Positions 8,699 through 16,473 of a DNA stretch of 64,000 nucleotides are shown piece by piece. This DNA comes from Mesobacillus harenae (lineage in GTDB: Bacteria; Bacillota; Bacilli; Bacillales; Cytobacillaceae), in NCBI RefSeq assembly GCF_013343715.1, contig NZ_JABUNR010000009.1:161814-225813 (forward strand), written 5' to 3'. A program made the position numbers and the translations under genes. Positions within the stretch are counted from its first letter, which is position 1. The number at the start of each line of letters is the position of its first letter. A model generated the notes under the pieces. The model did no database searches. It was not told the origin of the DNA and saw nothing but the letters and a program-made list of their open reading frames with translations.

Positions 8699-9832
8699 TT
8701 ATGCTTCGAACTCTTTAATTTTTGCAGTTGGACTTAATATTTTTTCTGGATTAAAATCTTCAAGCGCTTCGCCATTCTTTATTTTATTAACCCAATCATG
8801 ATTAGCAAGAGCTCCTTTACCTATTGTGACGATATCGGCTTCCCCTTTTTCAATTATTTTGCTAGCCTCGATCGGATTTTCGAGATGCCCATTCGCTATT
8901 ACTGGAACCTTGCCGTATTTTCTTGCTAAGGCAGCTAGTGAAAGACCGCCATCGCCAAAAGCAGAATCCGTTGCTGCAGTGCCTTCTCCTTGAGGGAATG
9001 CAGGCTGCCATGCTTCATATTCCGTTACATGAATATAATCAACACCAGCTGAAACTGCCTGACTAAAGATTACTTCGGCATCTTTCTCTTTTCCTTCCCA
9101 TTTATGTGTATAATCATTTACTTTACCTTGGGATATTCTTATTCCCACGGTAAAGTCATTCCCTACTGCTTCACGGACCGCCTTTGTTACTTCCACAAGC
9201 AAACGAACTCTATTTTGGATGGAGCCGCCATAATTATCAGAACGCTTGTTTGTATAACTTGTTAAAAACTGGTCAATTATATATCCATTGGCTCCATGGA
9301 TTTCGATTCCGTCGAATCCAGCCTTTTTAGCATTATTAGCGGCTTCAACAAACCCTTTTACCACCTCTGTTATTTCATCTAGAGTGGCTTCTTTAGGCCT
9401 TGAAAAAGGTCCCTTGCCTCCGTAGAACTCCATTTGCTCACCCTTTGGCTGAACAGAAGAAGGGCCAATGGTGTCTTCCACAAACCGATTCCCTTGTGAC
9501 AATGCACCAGCATGCATGAGTTGTGCAAATATTTTAGCGCCATGTTGATGAACAGCATCAACTACTTTTCTCCATGCTACTATTTGGTCATCAAAAACAA
9601 TGCCAGGCTGATCAAAATACCCTTGGCTATACGCCTTATCAGGATAAACTCCTTCTGTAATTATGAGCCCGAAACCGCCTTTTGCAAATGAATTATAATA
9701 AGACACCATTCGATCTGTTGCTAACCCTTCTGGCGTAGCGCTTGTCCTTGTCATTGGGGCAACCCCTACCCTATTTTCTAATAAGGTATTTCCTAATTTT
9801 ACTTTTTCGAATAGCAAATTCTTATTAGCCAT
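8699..9832 (-). CDS. NADH:flavin oxidoreductase, Old Yellow Enzyme family
   Basis: FMN-dependent TIM-barrel ene-reductase of 377 residues, cytosolic. Typical features are the N-terminal ENRVGVAPMTRTSA, GFDGIEIHGANGYIIDQFL with the His/Asn pair that binds substrate carbonyls, TNKRSDNYGGS, and the FMN-phosphate motif near IVTIGKGALANHDW. Members reduce activated C=C bonds or detoxify electrophiles with NAD(P)H. The start follows GAAGGT at eight-base spacing. The DsbA-like gene is 51 bases upstream on the same strand, so these two may form a small electrophile or redox-stress operon. Physiological substrate unknown. Confidence 0.92.
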   Translation of the reverse strand: MANKNLLFEKVKLGNTLLENRVGVAPMTRTSATPEGLATDRMVSYYNSFAKGGFGLIITEGVYPDKAYSQGYFDQPGIVFDDQIVAWRKVVDAVHQHGAKIFAQLMHAGALSQGNRFVEDTIGPSSVQPKGEQMEFYGGKGPFSRPKEATLDEITEVVKGFVEAANNAKKAGFDGIEIHGANGYIIDQFLTSYTNKRSDNYGGSIQNRVRLLVEVTKAVREAVGNDFTVGIRISQGKVNDYTHKWEGKEKDAEVIFSQAVSAGVDYIHVTEYEAWQPAFPQGEGTAATDSAFGDGGLSLAALARKYGKVPVIANGHLENPIEASKIIEKGEADIVTIGKGALANHDWVNKIKNGEALEDFNPEKILSPTAKIKEFEA

Positions 9833-9883
9833 TTTTAAGACCTTCTCTCAAATATTATTTAAAATAAACATACGAACAATTCT

Positions 9884-10531
9884 TTAACAGCCATTAATCC
9901 CACAGGACATCCCATCTATCGAAATAACGGATACTTGTTTATTGGCCTCCTCTTCAATAATTTTTTCAAGAGTTTCCTTCGAACGAGCTCCTGCTACCAC
10001 AGTTTCTCCTATTACAAAGGTAGGAACGGCCGTTATATTGGCTTCTGAATAGGAATGGTTTAATGCTTTTTGATGGGCTTCTTTGTATTTTCTAGTTTCA
10101 AGTGCTTCCCGGTAGCCTTCTGGCTCAAGACCTACTTCCTCTGCCAATTTAGTTAACACTTTGATGCTGCCAATGTCCTGCTCCTCTTGAAAAAAGGCAC
10201 GTAATATCCGATCATTGTATTCGTTAGCTTTTCCATATTCCTTTGCAAATTGATACCCTTCAAAGGCTAAATGAGTGTATGGCTGAGGTGATACCTTTGG
10301 CAGAACTATTTCAATTCCCATTTGATTAGCCATCGGATAAACTGCTTGCTTCCACGTATTTTGCAGGTAATCTCCTTCTGGTTTCAGTGTTTCATTTGGA
10401 TAAGGGCGGAGTTCGTATGGCATCCATTCAACCTCTGCATCCTTCCCTTCCATTGCTTCCTTAAGAGGTTTTTCCGCTAAGAAACAAAATGGGCATACAT
10501 AGTCTGAATATACCTTTATCTTTACTGTCAC
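9884..10531 (-). CDS. DsbA family oxidoreductase, FrnE-like
   Basis: Thioredoxin-fold protein of 215 residues with no signal peptide, so probably cytosolic. The N-terminal SDYVCPFCF gives the CxxC pair (Cys13, Cys16) and the cis-Pro site is in TAVPTFVIG. This is the pattern of FrnE/2-hydroxychromene-2-carboxylate-isomerase-like DsbA proteins. The extreme C-terminus has two further cysteines (MSCGINGC). The GTG start at 10531 follows AGGAGG by eight bases and is better than the TTG at 10552. It lies between an Old Yellow Enzyme and a peroxiredoxin, which points to thiol-redox defence. A true terminator separates it from the peroxiredoxin gene, so only the pair with the oxidoreductase looks co-transcribed. 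Confidence 0.88.
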   Translation of the reverse strand: MTVKIKVYSDYVCPFCFLAEKPLKEAMEGKDAEVEWMPYELRPYPNETLKPEGDYLQNTWKQAVYPMANQMGIEIVLPKVSPQPYTHLAFEGYQFAKEYGKANEYNDRILRAFFQEEQDIGSIKVLTKLAEEVGLEPEGYREALETRKYKEAHQKALNHSYSEANITAVPTFVIGETVVAGARSKETLEKIIEEEANKQVSVISIDGMSCGINGC

Positions 10532-10654
10532 TAGTATTCCCTCCTGATCCAAACTTCACGTTCAGATTTTTCTCATTCAAAAACTATTATTAGCTTGCTT
10601 TTACAATCGAATTTTATAAAAAATTTTTTTAAATAGCTGGTCAACCTTTATTAA

Positions 10655-10688
10655 AAAAGGCCATTGGAGAACTTGCTCCAACAGCCGT
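10655..10688 (-). terminator. Rho-independent terminator of the peroxiredoxin gene
   Basis: On the minus strand GGC(TG)TTGGAG, loop CAAGTT, CTCCAA(TG)GCC is followed by T6. It lies about 10 bases after the stop of the prxU-like frame. An intact terminator directly after the frame argues that the whole frame is one transcription unit. Confidence 0.85.
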
Positions 10689-10697
10689 ATTGTTGTG

Positions 10698-11159
10698 TTA
10701 GCCTAATAGGTTGCATTCTTCATATACACGATCATAATGCTCTTGATTACCTGCCTCAAATTCTTCGTTCTTATAAACTAGTTCTCCTTTTTTATTGATT
10801 AAAAAACAAGAACGCTGGGCTACCTCGTCTTTTTCTTTAAAAACATGATACTTTTTCACTGTTTTTTTATGCCAGTCGGATATAAGAGGATATGGAAGCG
10901 TACCAAGTGAAGTTTCAAACACATTTTGGGCAAATATGTGGTCCACACTTATCGCTAATACCTCTGTATCATTTTTCTTAAAAGTTTCATATTCCTCTTT
11001 CCAAGAGGTTAATTCTTTAATTCAGCCAGGTGTGAAGGCTAGTGGAAAAAAAACCAGCAAAACGTTCTTCTCTCCCTCGTAATCAGAAAGACTAACATCC
11101 CTCCGATTAGTAGAAGGCAAAGAAAAATCAGGAACCCTTTCTCCAATCACAAGACCCAC
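10698..11159 (-). CDS. prxU: Peroxiredoxin with in-frame TGA, probable selenoprotein PrxU
   Basis: Thiol peroxidase of the AhpC/TSA family that reduces peroxides in the cytosol. A single frame of 154 codons runs from GTG 11159 (AGGAG nine bases upstream) to the stop at 10698. It is interrupted only by TGA at 11022-11024, codon 46. The flanking residues read FFPLAFTPG-TGA-IKELTSWKEEY, so TGA falls exactly where the peroxidatic Cys of the PxxxTxxC motif belongs. All other expected parts are there: VPDFSLPST, LLVFFPLAFTP, VLAISVDH and RSCFLINKKG. A hairpin meeting the bacterial SECIS rules follows 19 bases after TGA. Read through as selenocysteine, the protein has 153 residues, a normal length. 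The alternative is a Cys-to-stop mutation, made less likely by the hairpin and the intact rest. Selenoproteins of this type are known as PrxU in Firmicutes. Confidence 0.8.
10994..11024 (-). promoter_or_regulatory. Candidate bacterial SECIS element after the TGA codon
   Basis: After TGA (11022-11024) come 19 bases, ending in the 5' arm CCTCTT (11003-11008), then the loop GGA and the 3' arm AAGAGG (10994-10999), a perfect 6-bp stem. The known bacterial SECIS rules ask for a small apical loop with G in its first two bases, a stem of at least four pairs and 16-37 bases between UGA and loop. All are met. SelB would bind this loop. Confidence 0.7.
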
Positions 11160-11184
11160 AAATCTCAACTCCTTTCAAACTCGT

Positions 11185-11207
11185 ATACCCTCTTCTTTCC
11201 ACAAAAC
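11185..11207 (-). promoter_or_regulatory. Candidate sigma-B-like promoter of the peroxiredoxin gene
   Basis: On the minus strand GTTTTG, 11 bases, GGGTAT resembles the sigma-B pattern GTTTaa-N12-14-GGGTAT with a spacer one base short. An alternative sigma-A reading is TTGGTT-17-TATACG. It lies about 25 bases before the GTG start. Either would fit a stress gene. Confidence 0.35.
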
Positions 11208-11221
11208 CAAGAATTTAATCC

Positions 11222-11366
11222 GGTGACAGGCACCCTCCATTTAATTTCCATTTATCATTTTAAGAGGCATAACCCCAATACATTCAATGGGTTTCAGCAA
11301 GAGATTCTAATATAGTTTGTGTTTCCTTTGGGATAATACCCTAAAAAATGGATGGTGCCTGTCACC
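11222..11366. repeat. Inverted pair of the GGTGACAGGCACC repeat
   Basis: GGTGACAGGCACCCTCCAT at the left end and ATGGATGGTGCCTGTCACC at the right end face each other across about 105 bases, like a small non-autonomous palindromic element. The same unit recurs near 15564, 55028, 55057, 55558, 58555 and 63826. No ORF lies inside. Confidence 0.75.
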
Positions 11367-11371
11367 TAATC

Positions 11372-11803
11372 TTATGTAAGTGCATTTATCAGTTTTGTGA
11401 TTTCTGCTCCTTGGTTTGTGAAGATTCTGATGCCTACCAGAATGACGGCAGCCAATAAGACTAAATATCCGACTGCATATAGTTTTAAATTTATTTTGGC
11501 TCGAAACTCTTCTTTAAAAAATCCAAGCAAACCAGCGACGAAGATTGAGAGGACATTAATATAAGCAATCCACATATTAATATGATCATTTATGTACCAT
11601 TTCAGCAGTTCTGATTGGAGGTCACTTTCCTCGGATGAAATCAAATAGCTTTCCTGATCAAAGATTCCAATTTTAACTTCCAGCCCGCTTTTGGTCTCTT
11701 CAAAGTTAAAACCATATGGGTGAGCATCAGCAAAGTATGATAACAAATTAAGAACTATTATTGATGAAAAGTAAACTAATAATACGAGTGATAATTTTCT
11801 CAT
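11372..11803 (-). CDS. Small membrane protein of unknown function
   Basis: Predicted membrane protein of 143 residues, not recognised as a known family. It has a hydrophobic N-terminal helix (about 4-24), an acidic soluble segment (about 25-70: ETKSGLEVKIG, SSEESDLQSEL), then two more hydrophobic helices (about 74-98 and 107-129) and a short polar tail. The middle part is therefore probably outside the cell or spans the wall side. The ATG at 11803 follows AAGGTGG by six bases; an upstream in-frame codon at 11833 has no ribosome site. Its stop is six bases from the inverted repeat at 11222-11366, which may serve as its terminator. Neighbours give no hint of function. Confidence 0.7.
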   Translation of the reverse strand: MRKLSLVLLVYFSSIIVLNLLSYFADAHPYGFNFEETKSGLEVKIGIFDQESYLISSEESDLQSELLKWYINDHINMWIAYINVLSIFVAGLLGFFKEEFRAKINLKLYAVGYLVLLAAVILVGIRIFTNQGAEITKLINALT

Positions 11804-11930
11804 CTGATCCACCTTTTTGACGTATTTTAACAAACTCTAACTTACTGTAACAGGTATAAGCAAACTATGTAAAAGCATTAGGCTTTACCAAACAATGCTT
11901 GCGAAAGTTGAAGACAATCTTGTAAATAAA

Positions 11931-11966
11931 AAAAATGACGCGTTTTTTTACTAGCGCGTCATTTTT
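11931..11966. terminator. Strong bidirectional terminator-like hairpin
   Basis: AAAAATGACGCG and CGCGTCATTTTT form a perfect 12-bp stem around a 12-base loop, with A and T runs on both sides. Confidence 0.7.
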
Positions 11967-12157
11967 AATGATATTTTATTCACTAGCCTCTCAATAAGGA
12001 ATCCCACTCCCTTAGAAGGTGGCTTTTAATTCTTTTAATACTATACTCCGCGTCCGATCCTAACCATAAAATGCAAAAAGAAACCCCCTCAGGTTAATAT
12101 AAAACATACTATTAGAAATTAGTTTACATAATTATATTATTAAACACTATATTTCAT

Positions 12158-12212
12158 CAGCTGGACCGAAGCGACTCCAAGGGCTAGGCCTGGAGCTTGA
12201 CAGTAATCAATC
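12158..12212. repeat. Dispersed Bacillus-type intergenic repeat (CCTAGCCC..GTCGCTTC)
   Basis: The minus strand reads CAAGCTCCAGGCCTAGCCC then TTGGAGTCGCTTC, related to the copy at 60950-61010 (GGCCTAGCCCCTCTGGGTCGCTTCCGC). From memory, this unit is common between genes of many Bacillus genomes. The surrounding 11804-12230 region holds no supported gene. Confidence 0.55.
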
Positions 12213-12230
12213 TTAGAACTTCTTGTCTTT

Positions 12231-12259
12231 TAAAAAACAGCCCCGATTCATAGGGACTG
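12231..12259 (-). terminator. Rho-independent terminator of manA
   Basis: On the minus strand CAGTCCC, loop TATGAATC, GGGGCTG and then T6 follow directly after the manA stop codon. Confidence 0.85.
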
Positions 12260-12266
12260 CTTCCTT

Positions 12267-13217
12267 TTAAACATGTGAGGCAATGATTGATGCGTTGCCT
12301 TCCAATGAAAATTTCCCAAATTCAGCTGGCAGGAGGAAATGATCCCCTTTTTTAAAAGAAAAACTTTCTTCCCCTTTGAAAAGAGTCCCCTCCCCGTCGA
12401 TGACACTAATGAGCTGGAACGGCACATCCTCGTTAATCTCTCCTGATTTTCCCTTAAGATCCCATTTAAAAACAGAGAAATGGGCTGCTTTTACAAATGT
12501 AGTAATGTCCATATCTCCATGTTGAATTGTGATCTCATCGACCGGGAATTCTTCTGTTGGGACAGTTATCACATCAAGGGATCTTTTAATATGAAGCTCG
12601 CTAAGATTTCCTTCTTTATTCCGACGGCCATAGTCAAAAAAACGGTAAGCTGTATCAGAGTTTTGCTGGGTTACTAAAGTGACAGTACCTTTTCCGATTG
12701 AATGAACAGTTCCGCTTGGCACATAAAAGAAATCACCGGCCCGGACTGGTACTTTGCGCAGCAGTTCGTCCCAGTTTCCATCATTGATCATACTCTCAAG
12801 CTCTTCCTTTGTTTTCGCATGGTGCCCATAAACGATTTCTGCACCTTCTTCTGCTTCGACAATATACCAGCACTCTGTTTTGCCTAATTCGCCATTTTCA
12901 TGGTTTTTAGCGTACTCATCATCAGGGTGAACTTGTACAGATAGATCTGTTTCTACGTCGAGAATCTTCGTTAGCAGCGGAAAGCGATCGCTTTCAATGG
13001 AGCCGAACAGTTCTCGATTTGTTTCCCAAAGCTCTCCTAAAGTTTTTCCTTTTAGCTCCCCATTTTTCACAACGCTTTGTCCATCATGATGGTCTGCGAA
13101 CGCCCAGCATTCTCCTGTCTGACTTGAGGGCAGCTCATACCCGAATTGCTTTAGGGACTCCCCTCCCCAAATTCTTTCTTTAAAGACTGGTTCGAAAAAT
13201 AACGGTTCTTTTACCAT
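12267..13217 (-). CDS. manA: Mannose-6-phosphate isomerase, class I
   Basis: Zinc enzyme that interconverts mannose 6-phosphate and fructose 6-phosphate in the cytosol. Its 316 residues match the short Bacillus-type ManA. The family pattern is clear: FKERIWGG near the N-terminus, LTKILDVETDLSVQVHPDD with zinc-ligand residues, GKTECWYIV with the ligand Glu, and PSGTVHSIG with the last ligand His; a cupin C-terminal domain follows. The ATG at 13217 is preceded by AAGGAG. It is monocistronic, with its own terminator, and no mannose PTS or transporter lies beside it, so it is a stand-alone metabolic gene here. Confidence 0.95.
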   Translation of the reverse strand: MVKEPLFFEPVFKERIWGGESLKQFGYELPSSQTGECWAFADHHDGQSVVKNGELKGKTLGELWETNRELFGSIESDRFPLLTKILDVETDLSVQVHPDDEYAKNHENGELGKTECWYIVEAEEGAEIVYGHHAKTKEELESMINDGNWDELLRKVPVRAGDFFYVPSGTVHSIGKGTVTLVTQQNSDTAYRFFDYGRRNKEGNLSELHIKRSLDVITVPTEEFPVDEITIQHGDMDITTFVKAAHFSVFKWDLKGKSGEINEDVPFQLISVIDGEGTLFKGEESFSFKKGDHFLLPAEFGKFSLEGNASIIASHV

Positions 13218-13602
13218 ACCAACAAATCACTCCTTAAAAAATCATTATTTTTACATAGCACTCCTATATCATCACTGTAACCTGCAAGATTCGGATGAAC
13301 GAAGATAAGCTAGTCTCAGATTCAAATACCCTTTTACGGCTGCTTCTAAAAGTGCATTATTAGGTCCTCTGCACCCGCCAAATAGAAAAAAGGCCCAGAT
13401 TAAAAATCCCACAGCATTTCTACGTAGGTTCGATGGTACTTCACTTGTGTTCATACTCACTTTATCTTCGCTCACAGGAGTTTTATGAGTGTTCTAGCCT
13501 GCGTCTTAGAAGTTTTCTTGCCGTTTTTTGAGCACCAACTTTTCGAGTCATAAATAATATCTCGCAATATAAGCAAAGATAAGGATAAAAAGGGTGGCTA
13601 TA

Positions 13603-13809
13603 ATGGTTAACCGCAGAATTTTTCGCTTATTGTTAGGGAGTACGGTACTTTCCAGTTTGTTTAGCTTAGCAGTGATTGGTTTGACTATATTTCATCATTT
13701 AAATATGAGTCGTATGCTAGGAGAGATAAAAAAACAGAAATCCAAGGTGTGCCAATGCAGTAAGACCAAGCAAAAACAAAAGAGTGATCCTCCTGAAGCA
13801 TTAAGCTAG
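13603..13809 (+). CDS. Small single-pass membrane protein, unknown
   Basis: Hypothetical protein of 68 residues. A basic N-terminus (VNRRIFR) precedes one hydrophobic helix (about 8-31), then a lysine-rich cytosolic tail with one CQC motif (KSKVCQCSKTKQKQK). Charge placement suggests an N-in or tail-in orientation that cannot be fixed. The ATG at 13603 is preceded by AAGGGTGG; a GTG nine bases earlier is also possible. It lies alone between manA and the aldehyde dehydrogenase on the opposite strand, with no operon partner. Coding status rests on start context and the TM pattern only. Confidence 0.5.
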   Translation: MVNRRIFRLLLGSTVLSSLFSLAVIGLTIFHHLNMSRMLGEIKKQKSKVCQCSKTKQKQKSDPPEALS

Positions 13810-13924
13810 TAATATGACTACTTTCATTCCATATGATAGGAAAAAAGAAATCTGAGGTCAGGTATACACTTAAAATCAGCACTATAGCAGCACAGAAGAC
13901 ACTATCCCCAACTATCCATCAGAT

Positions 13925-13948
13925 AAAGCTGCCCATTTGGACAGCTTT
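13925..13948 (-). terminator. Probable terminator of the aldehyde dehydrogenase gene
   Basis: On the minus strand AAAGCTGTCC, loop AAAT, GGGCAGCTTT follows the stop at 13956. It has a 10-bp stem with a G-U pair, but the following T run is short. Confidence 0.6.
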
Positions 13949-13955
13949 TCTGTGG

Positions 13956-15353
13956 TTATTTTAACAATTTGCGTACAAGGCTCAGTTTTTTATCATTATA
14001 CGGCGGGAATAATGTTGTAAGATTAATTCTGCTGCTCTTTTTAAGGATGCTTTTTGCGTGTGAAAAAGTGGTGAAGCTGTAATGGCCATGATAAGCTCCA
14101 ATTCCAGAATTGCCTACGCCGCCAAATGGCAATTCTGGGTTAGCTAAATGGGTGAGGGTATCATTCAGGCTTACTCCTCCAGAAGAGGTTTCAGTCAGCA
14201 CCTTTTCTTCGACGTCTTTTTTTGAGGAGAACAAGTAAAGTGCTAACGGCTTCGGCAATTTTTTAATCGAATCGAGCGCAACATCCAAATCCTGATAGGT
14301 CAAAATTGGAAGAATCGGACCAAATATCTCGTCTCCCATTGAGGCTGAATCCCAGGTGGCTTCTATTAAAGTTGGTTCGATAAAACGGGATTCAGGGTTG
14401 GTCGCACCGCCAAAAATGACCCGGTTTTTATCTTTCTCGATGATAGTTCTTAAACGGTCAAAATGCCGGTCGTTTACAATCCGGCCAAAATCCTTGCTGT
14501 GTTCAGTTTCTTCGCCATAGAAAGTTTTTAGCGTCCTTTTCATTTCAGCAACTAGATTATCTTTTACAGATTCATGTACCAAAAGATAATCAGGTGCCAC
14601 ACAGGTTTGCCCAGAATTCAGGGTTTTCCCCCAAATGATTCGGTGTGCAGCGACCTTAATATTTGCGCTTTCATCGACAATTACAGGACTTTTGCCTCCC
14701 AATTCAAGCGTCACCGGCACAAGGTTCTTTGCGGCTGCCTCCATAACGATTTTTCCGACTGGTACACTCCCTGTAAAAAAAATATAGTCAAATTGGGCAT
14801 TGATTAAAGAAGTGTTTGTTTCGATCCCACCTTCAACAGAACGTATATAGGATTGGTCAAATGTAGACCCTATCATTTCCGTTATCACAGCAGACACGTT
14901 TGGCACCACTTCTGATGGCTTAAGAACAACACAGTTACCGGCTGCAATTGCCCCTATTAAAGGTTCTATCAAAAGCTGGAACGGATAATTGAAAGGTCCA
15001 ATAATTAAGGCCGTCCCATACGGTTCATACATAATTGTGCTTTTCGAAGGAAAAAGCACTAGAGGTGTCTTCACTTTTTTTGGCTTTGCCCATTTTTTTA
15101 GACGTTTCTTGGTATGGGTAATGCTATTTAATACAAAGCCAATTTCGGAAGTATAAGTTTCAAACGGATGTTTCCCAAGATCTTTATGAAGCGCCTCATT
15201 GATTTTAGATTCGTAGGCAATGATGCCTGCTCTGAGTTTTTCTAGCTGTCCTAAACGAAAATCCAAATCCAATGTTTTTTTGGACTTGAAATATTGATTA
15301 TGCTGATGCAGGATATTTTTTACATCTTGAGGCTGCAGTTCTTCGCTTTCCAT
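13956..15353 (-). CDS. Aldehyde dehydrogenase family protein (class 3, YwdH-like)
   Basis: NAD(P)-dependent aldehyde dehydrogenase of 465 residues, oxidising aliphatic or aromatic aldehydes to acids. Key parts are LIIGPFNYPFQL (cofactor site), FFTGSVPVGK, the Glu in VTLELGGKSP and the catalytic Cys in NSGQTCVAPDY. The hydrophobic C-terminal end (STFSHAKSILKKSS then a short tail) resembles the class 3, fatty-aldehyde type. GGGAGG lies 12 bases before the ATG, a rather long spacing. It is separated by 247 bases and a terminator from the acyl-CoA cluster, so it is an independent unit, though it could feed acids into that cluster. Confidence 0.92.
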   Translation of the reverse strand: MESEELQPQDVKNILHQHNQYFKSKKTLDLDFRLGQLEKLRAGIIAYESKINEALHKDLGKHPFETYTSEIGFVLNSITHTKKRLKKWAKPKKVKTPLVLFPSKSTIMYEPYGTALIIGPFNYPFQLLIEPLIGAIAAGNCVVLKPSEVVPNVSAVITEMIGSTFDQSYIRSVEGGIETNTSLINAQFDYIFFTGSVPVGKIVMEAAAKNLVPVTLELGGKSPVIVDESANIKVAAHRIIWGKTLNSGQTCVAPDYLLVHESVKDNLVAEMKRTLKTFYGEETEHSKDFGRIVNDRHFDRLRTIIEKDKNRVIFGGATNPESRFIEPTLIEATWDSASMGDEIFGPILPILTYQDLDVALDSIKKLPKPLALYLFSSKKDVEEKVLTETSSGGVSLNDTLTHLANPELPFGGVGNSGIGAYHGHYSFTTFSHAKSILKKSSRINLTTLFPPYNDKKLSLVRKLLK

Positions 15354-15515
15354 CAGATATCTAGTCCTCCCTTTTAGTGTATATCAAACATTGTATTCAT
15401 AAGATATTTGCAGATTTTAGCTTTACATTAGGATAACTCCAGCAAACTATATGCCGCAGCCAAAAGGTTATCTGCCAAACTTCATATGTATTATAGACTT
15501 AAGTGTACCTAATAA

Positions 15516-15556
15516 ACAAAAAATAAGAGAGAGACCCGTTTGTAAAGGTCTCTCTC
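15516..15556 (-). terminator. Terminator closing the acyl-CoA cluster
   Basis: On the minus strand GAGAGAGACC, a 10-base loop, GGTCTCTCTC and then TTATTTTTT. This is a perfect 10-bp stem about 45 bases after the last cluster gene. Confidence 0.85.
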
Positions 15557-15561
15557 CTTAA

Positions 15562-15581
15562 AAGGTGACAGGCACCATCCA
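15562..15581 (+). repeat. GGTGACAGGCACC dispersed repeat, single copy
   Basis: AAGGTGACAGGCACCATCCA, the same unit as near 11222, 55028, 58555 and 63826. It sits between the last cluster gene and its terminator. Confidence 0.7.
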
Positions 15582-15600
15582 TTTTATGGAGATACCCTTC

Positions 15601-16377
15601 TTATTTAATTAACCAGCCTCCATCTACGAGTGAATCGGTTCCAGTCATATAAGAGGCTTCTTTAGAGGCTAGAAAAGCGATAACATTTGCGATTTCCTCT
15701 GGTGCCGCAATCCGTCCTAAGGCTGTCTTTCTCTTAACACTATTTAAAAATTTTTCATTTTGAAGTCCACCTTCTGTAAGAGGTGTTTCAACAAACCCAG
15801 GTGAGACGGAATTGGCCCTGATTCCAAGTGGAGCAAGCTCTAGAGCCAGCGCTTTTGTAAAACTAATGACACCTGCCTTAGCTGTGCTGTAAGGAACGAA
15901 TTGGGCACCTGCCTTATGCCCTGAAAGGGAAGCAACATTAACAATCGATCGATTCTCAGGAACCAGATCACGTTCGGCTCCTTTTGCCATAATGCGTCCC
16001 AGTTTTTGAGAAAGAATAAATACACTTTTTAAATTTAAATTTTGAGCATAATCCCAAGTTTCTTCACTTGCTTCCAACACTTTCCCATTTGCAGAGCCTC
16101 CAGCATTATTAATTAGGACATGCAGATCGCCAAATTGTTCTTTAACATAATCGGCCAGCTCCTGGACATCATCGGAATCTGTGACATCTGCCTGAAAAAT
16201 TTCTGCCATTGGAATTCTCTTTGTTTTGTTTATTTCGTTTGCAACAGCTTCCAATTTAGCTTTAGTTCGGCCTACTAGGATAACCTTTGCACCTTCGTTT
16301 GCAAGACGGATCGCCGTTGCCCTTCCGATTCCGCTTCCTGCTCCTGTAATTAATGATATATTGTCGATAAAACGCAT
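15601..16377 (-). CDS. SDR family oxidoreductase
   Basis: Short-chain dehydrogenase/reductase of 258 residues, NAD(P)-linked, cytosolic. It has TGAGSGIG (cofactor loop), VLINNAGG, a Ser in NVASLSG, the catalytic YSTAK, and the C-terminal TDSLVDGGWL. The family oxidises or reduces hydroxyacyl or alcohol groups. The start at 16377 follows AAGGGGAGGG; an upstream in-frame codon adds a basic stretch with no ribosome site. It is the last gene of the long minus-strand cluster, 96 bases after another SDR, so a role as a hydroxyacyl-CoA dehydrogenase is likely but not proven. Confidence 0.88.
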   Translation of the reverse strand: MRFIDNISLITGAGSGIGRATAIRLANEGAKVILVGRTKAKLEAVANEINKTKRIPMAEIFQADVTDSDDVQELADYVKEQFGDLHVLINNAGGSANGKVLEASEETWDYAQNLNLKSVFILSQKLGRIMAKGAERDLVPENRSIVNVASLSGHKAGAQFVPYSTAKAGVISFTKALALELAPLGIRANSVSPGFVETPLTEGGLQNEKFLNSVKRKTALGRIAAPEEIANVIAFLASKEASYMTGTDSLVDGGWLIK

Positions 16378-16473
16378 GTTAACCCTCCCCTTAAATTTTA
16401 ATCGCTCGCGAGCTCTCCTAGACTGCAATCTATTGATTAGTTATTAACTCCATGCTTTACCAGGGCTGCACCT

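Noticed and set aside
10698..10946. A short 82-residue peroxiredoxin fragment starting at the internal ATG 10946
   Set aside because: The frame continues upstream with full peroxiredoxin sequence through the TGA, has no ribosome site at 10946, and begins in the middle of the fold. It is the C-terminal part of the selenoprotein-like gene.
13272..13475. 67-codon minus-strand ORF with one hydrophobic segment
   Set aside because: It begins at GTG without a ribosome site, has no known pattern, and no operon partner. It might be a small membrane protein but is not supported.
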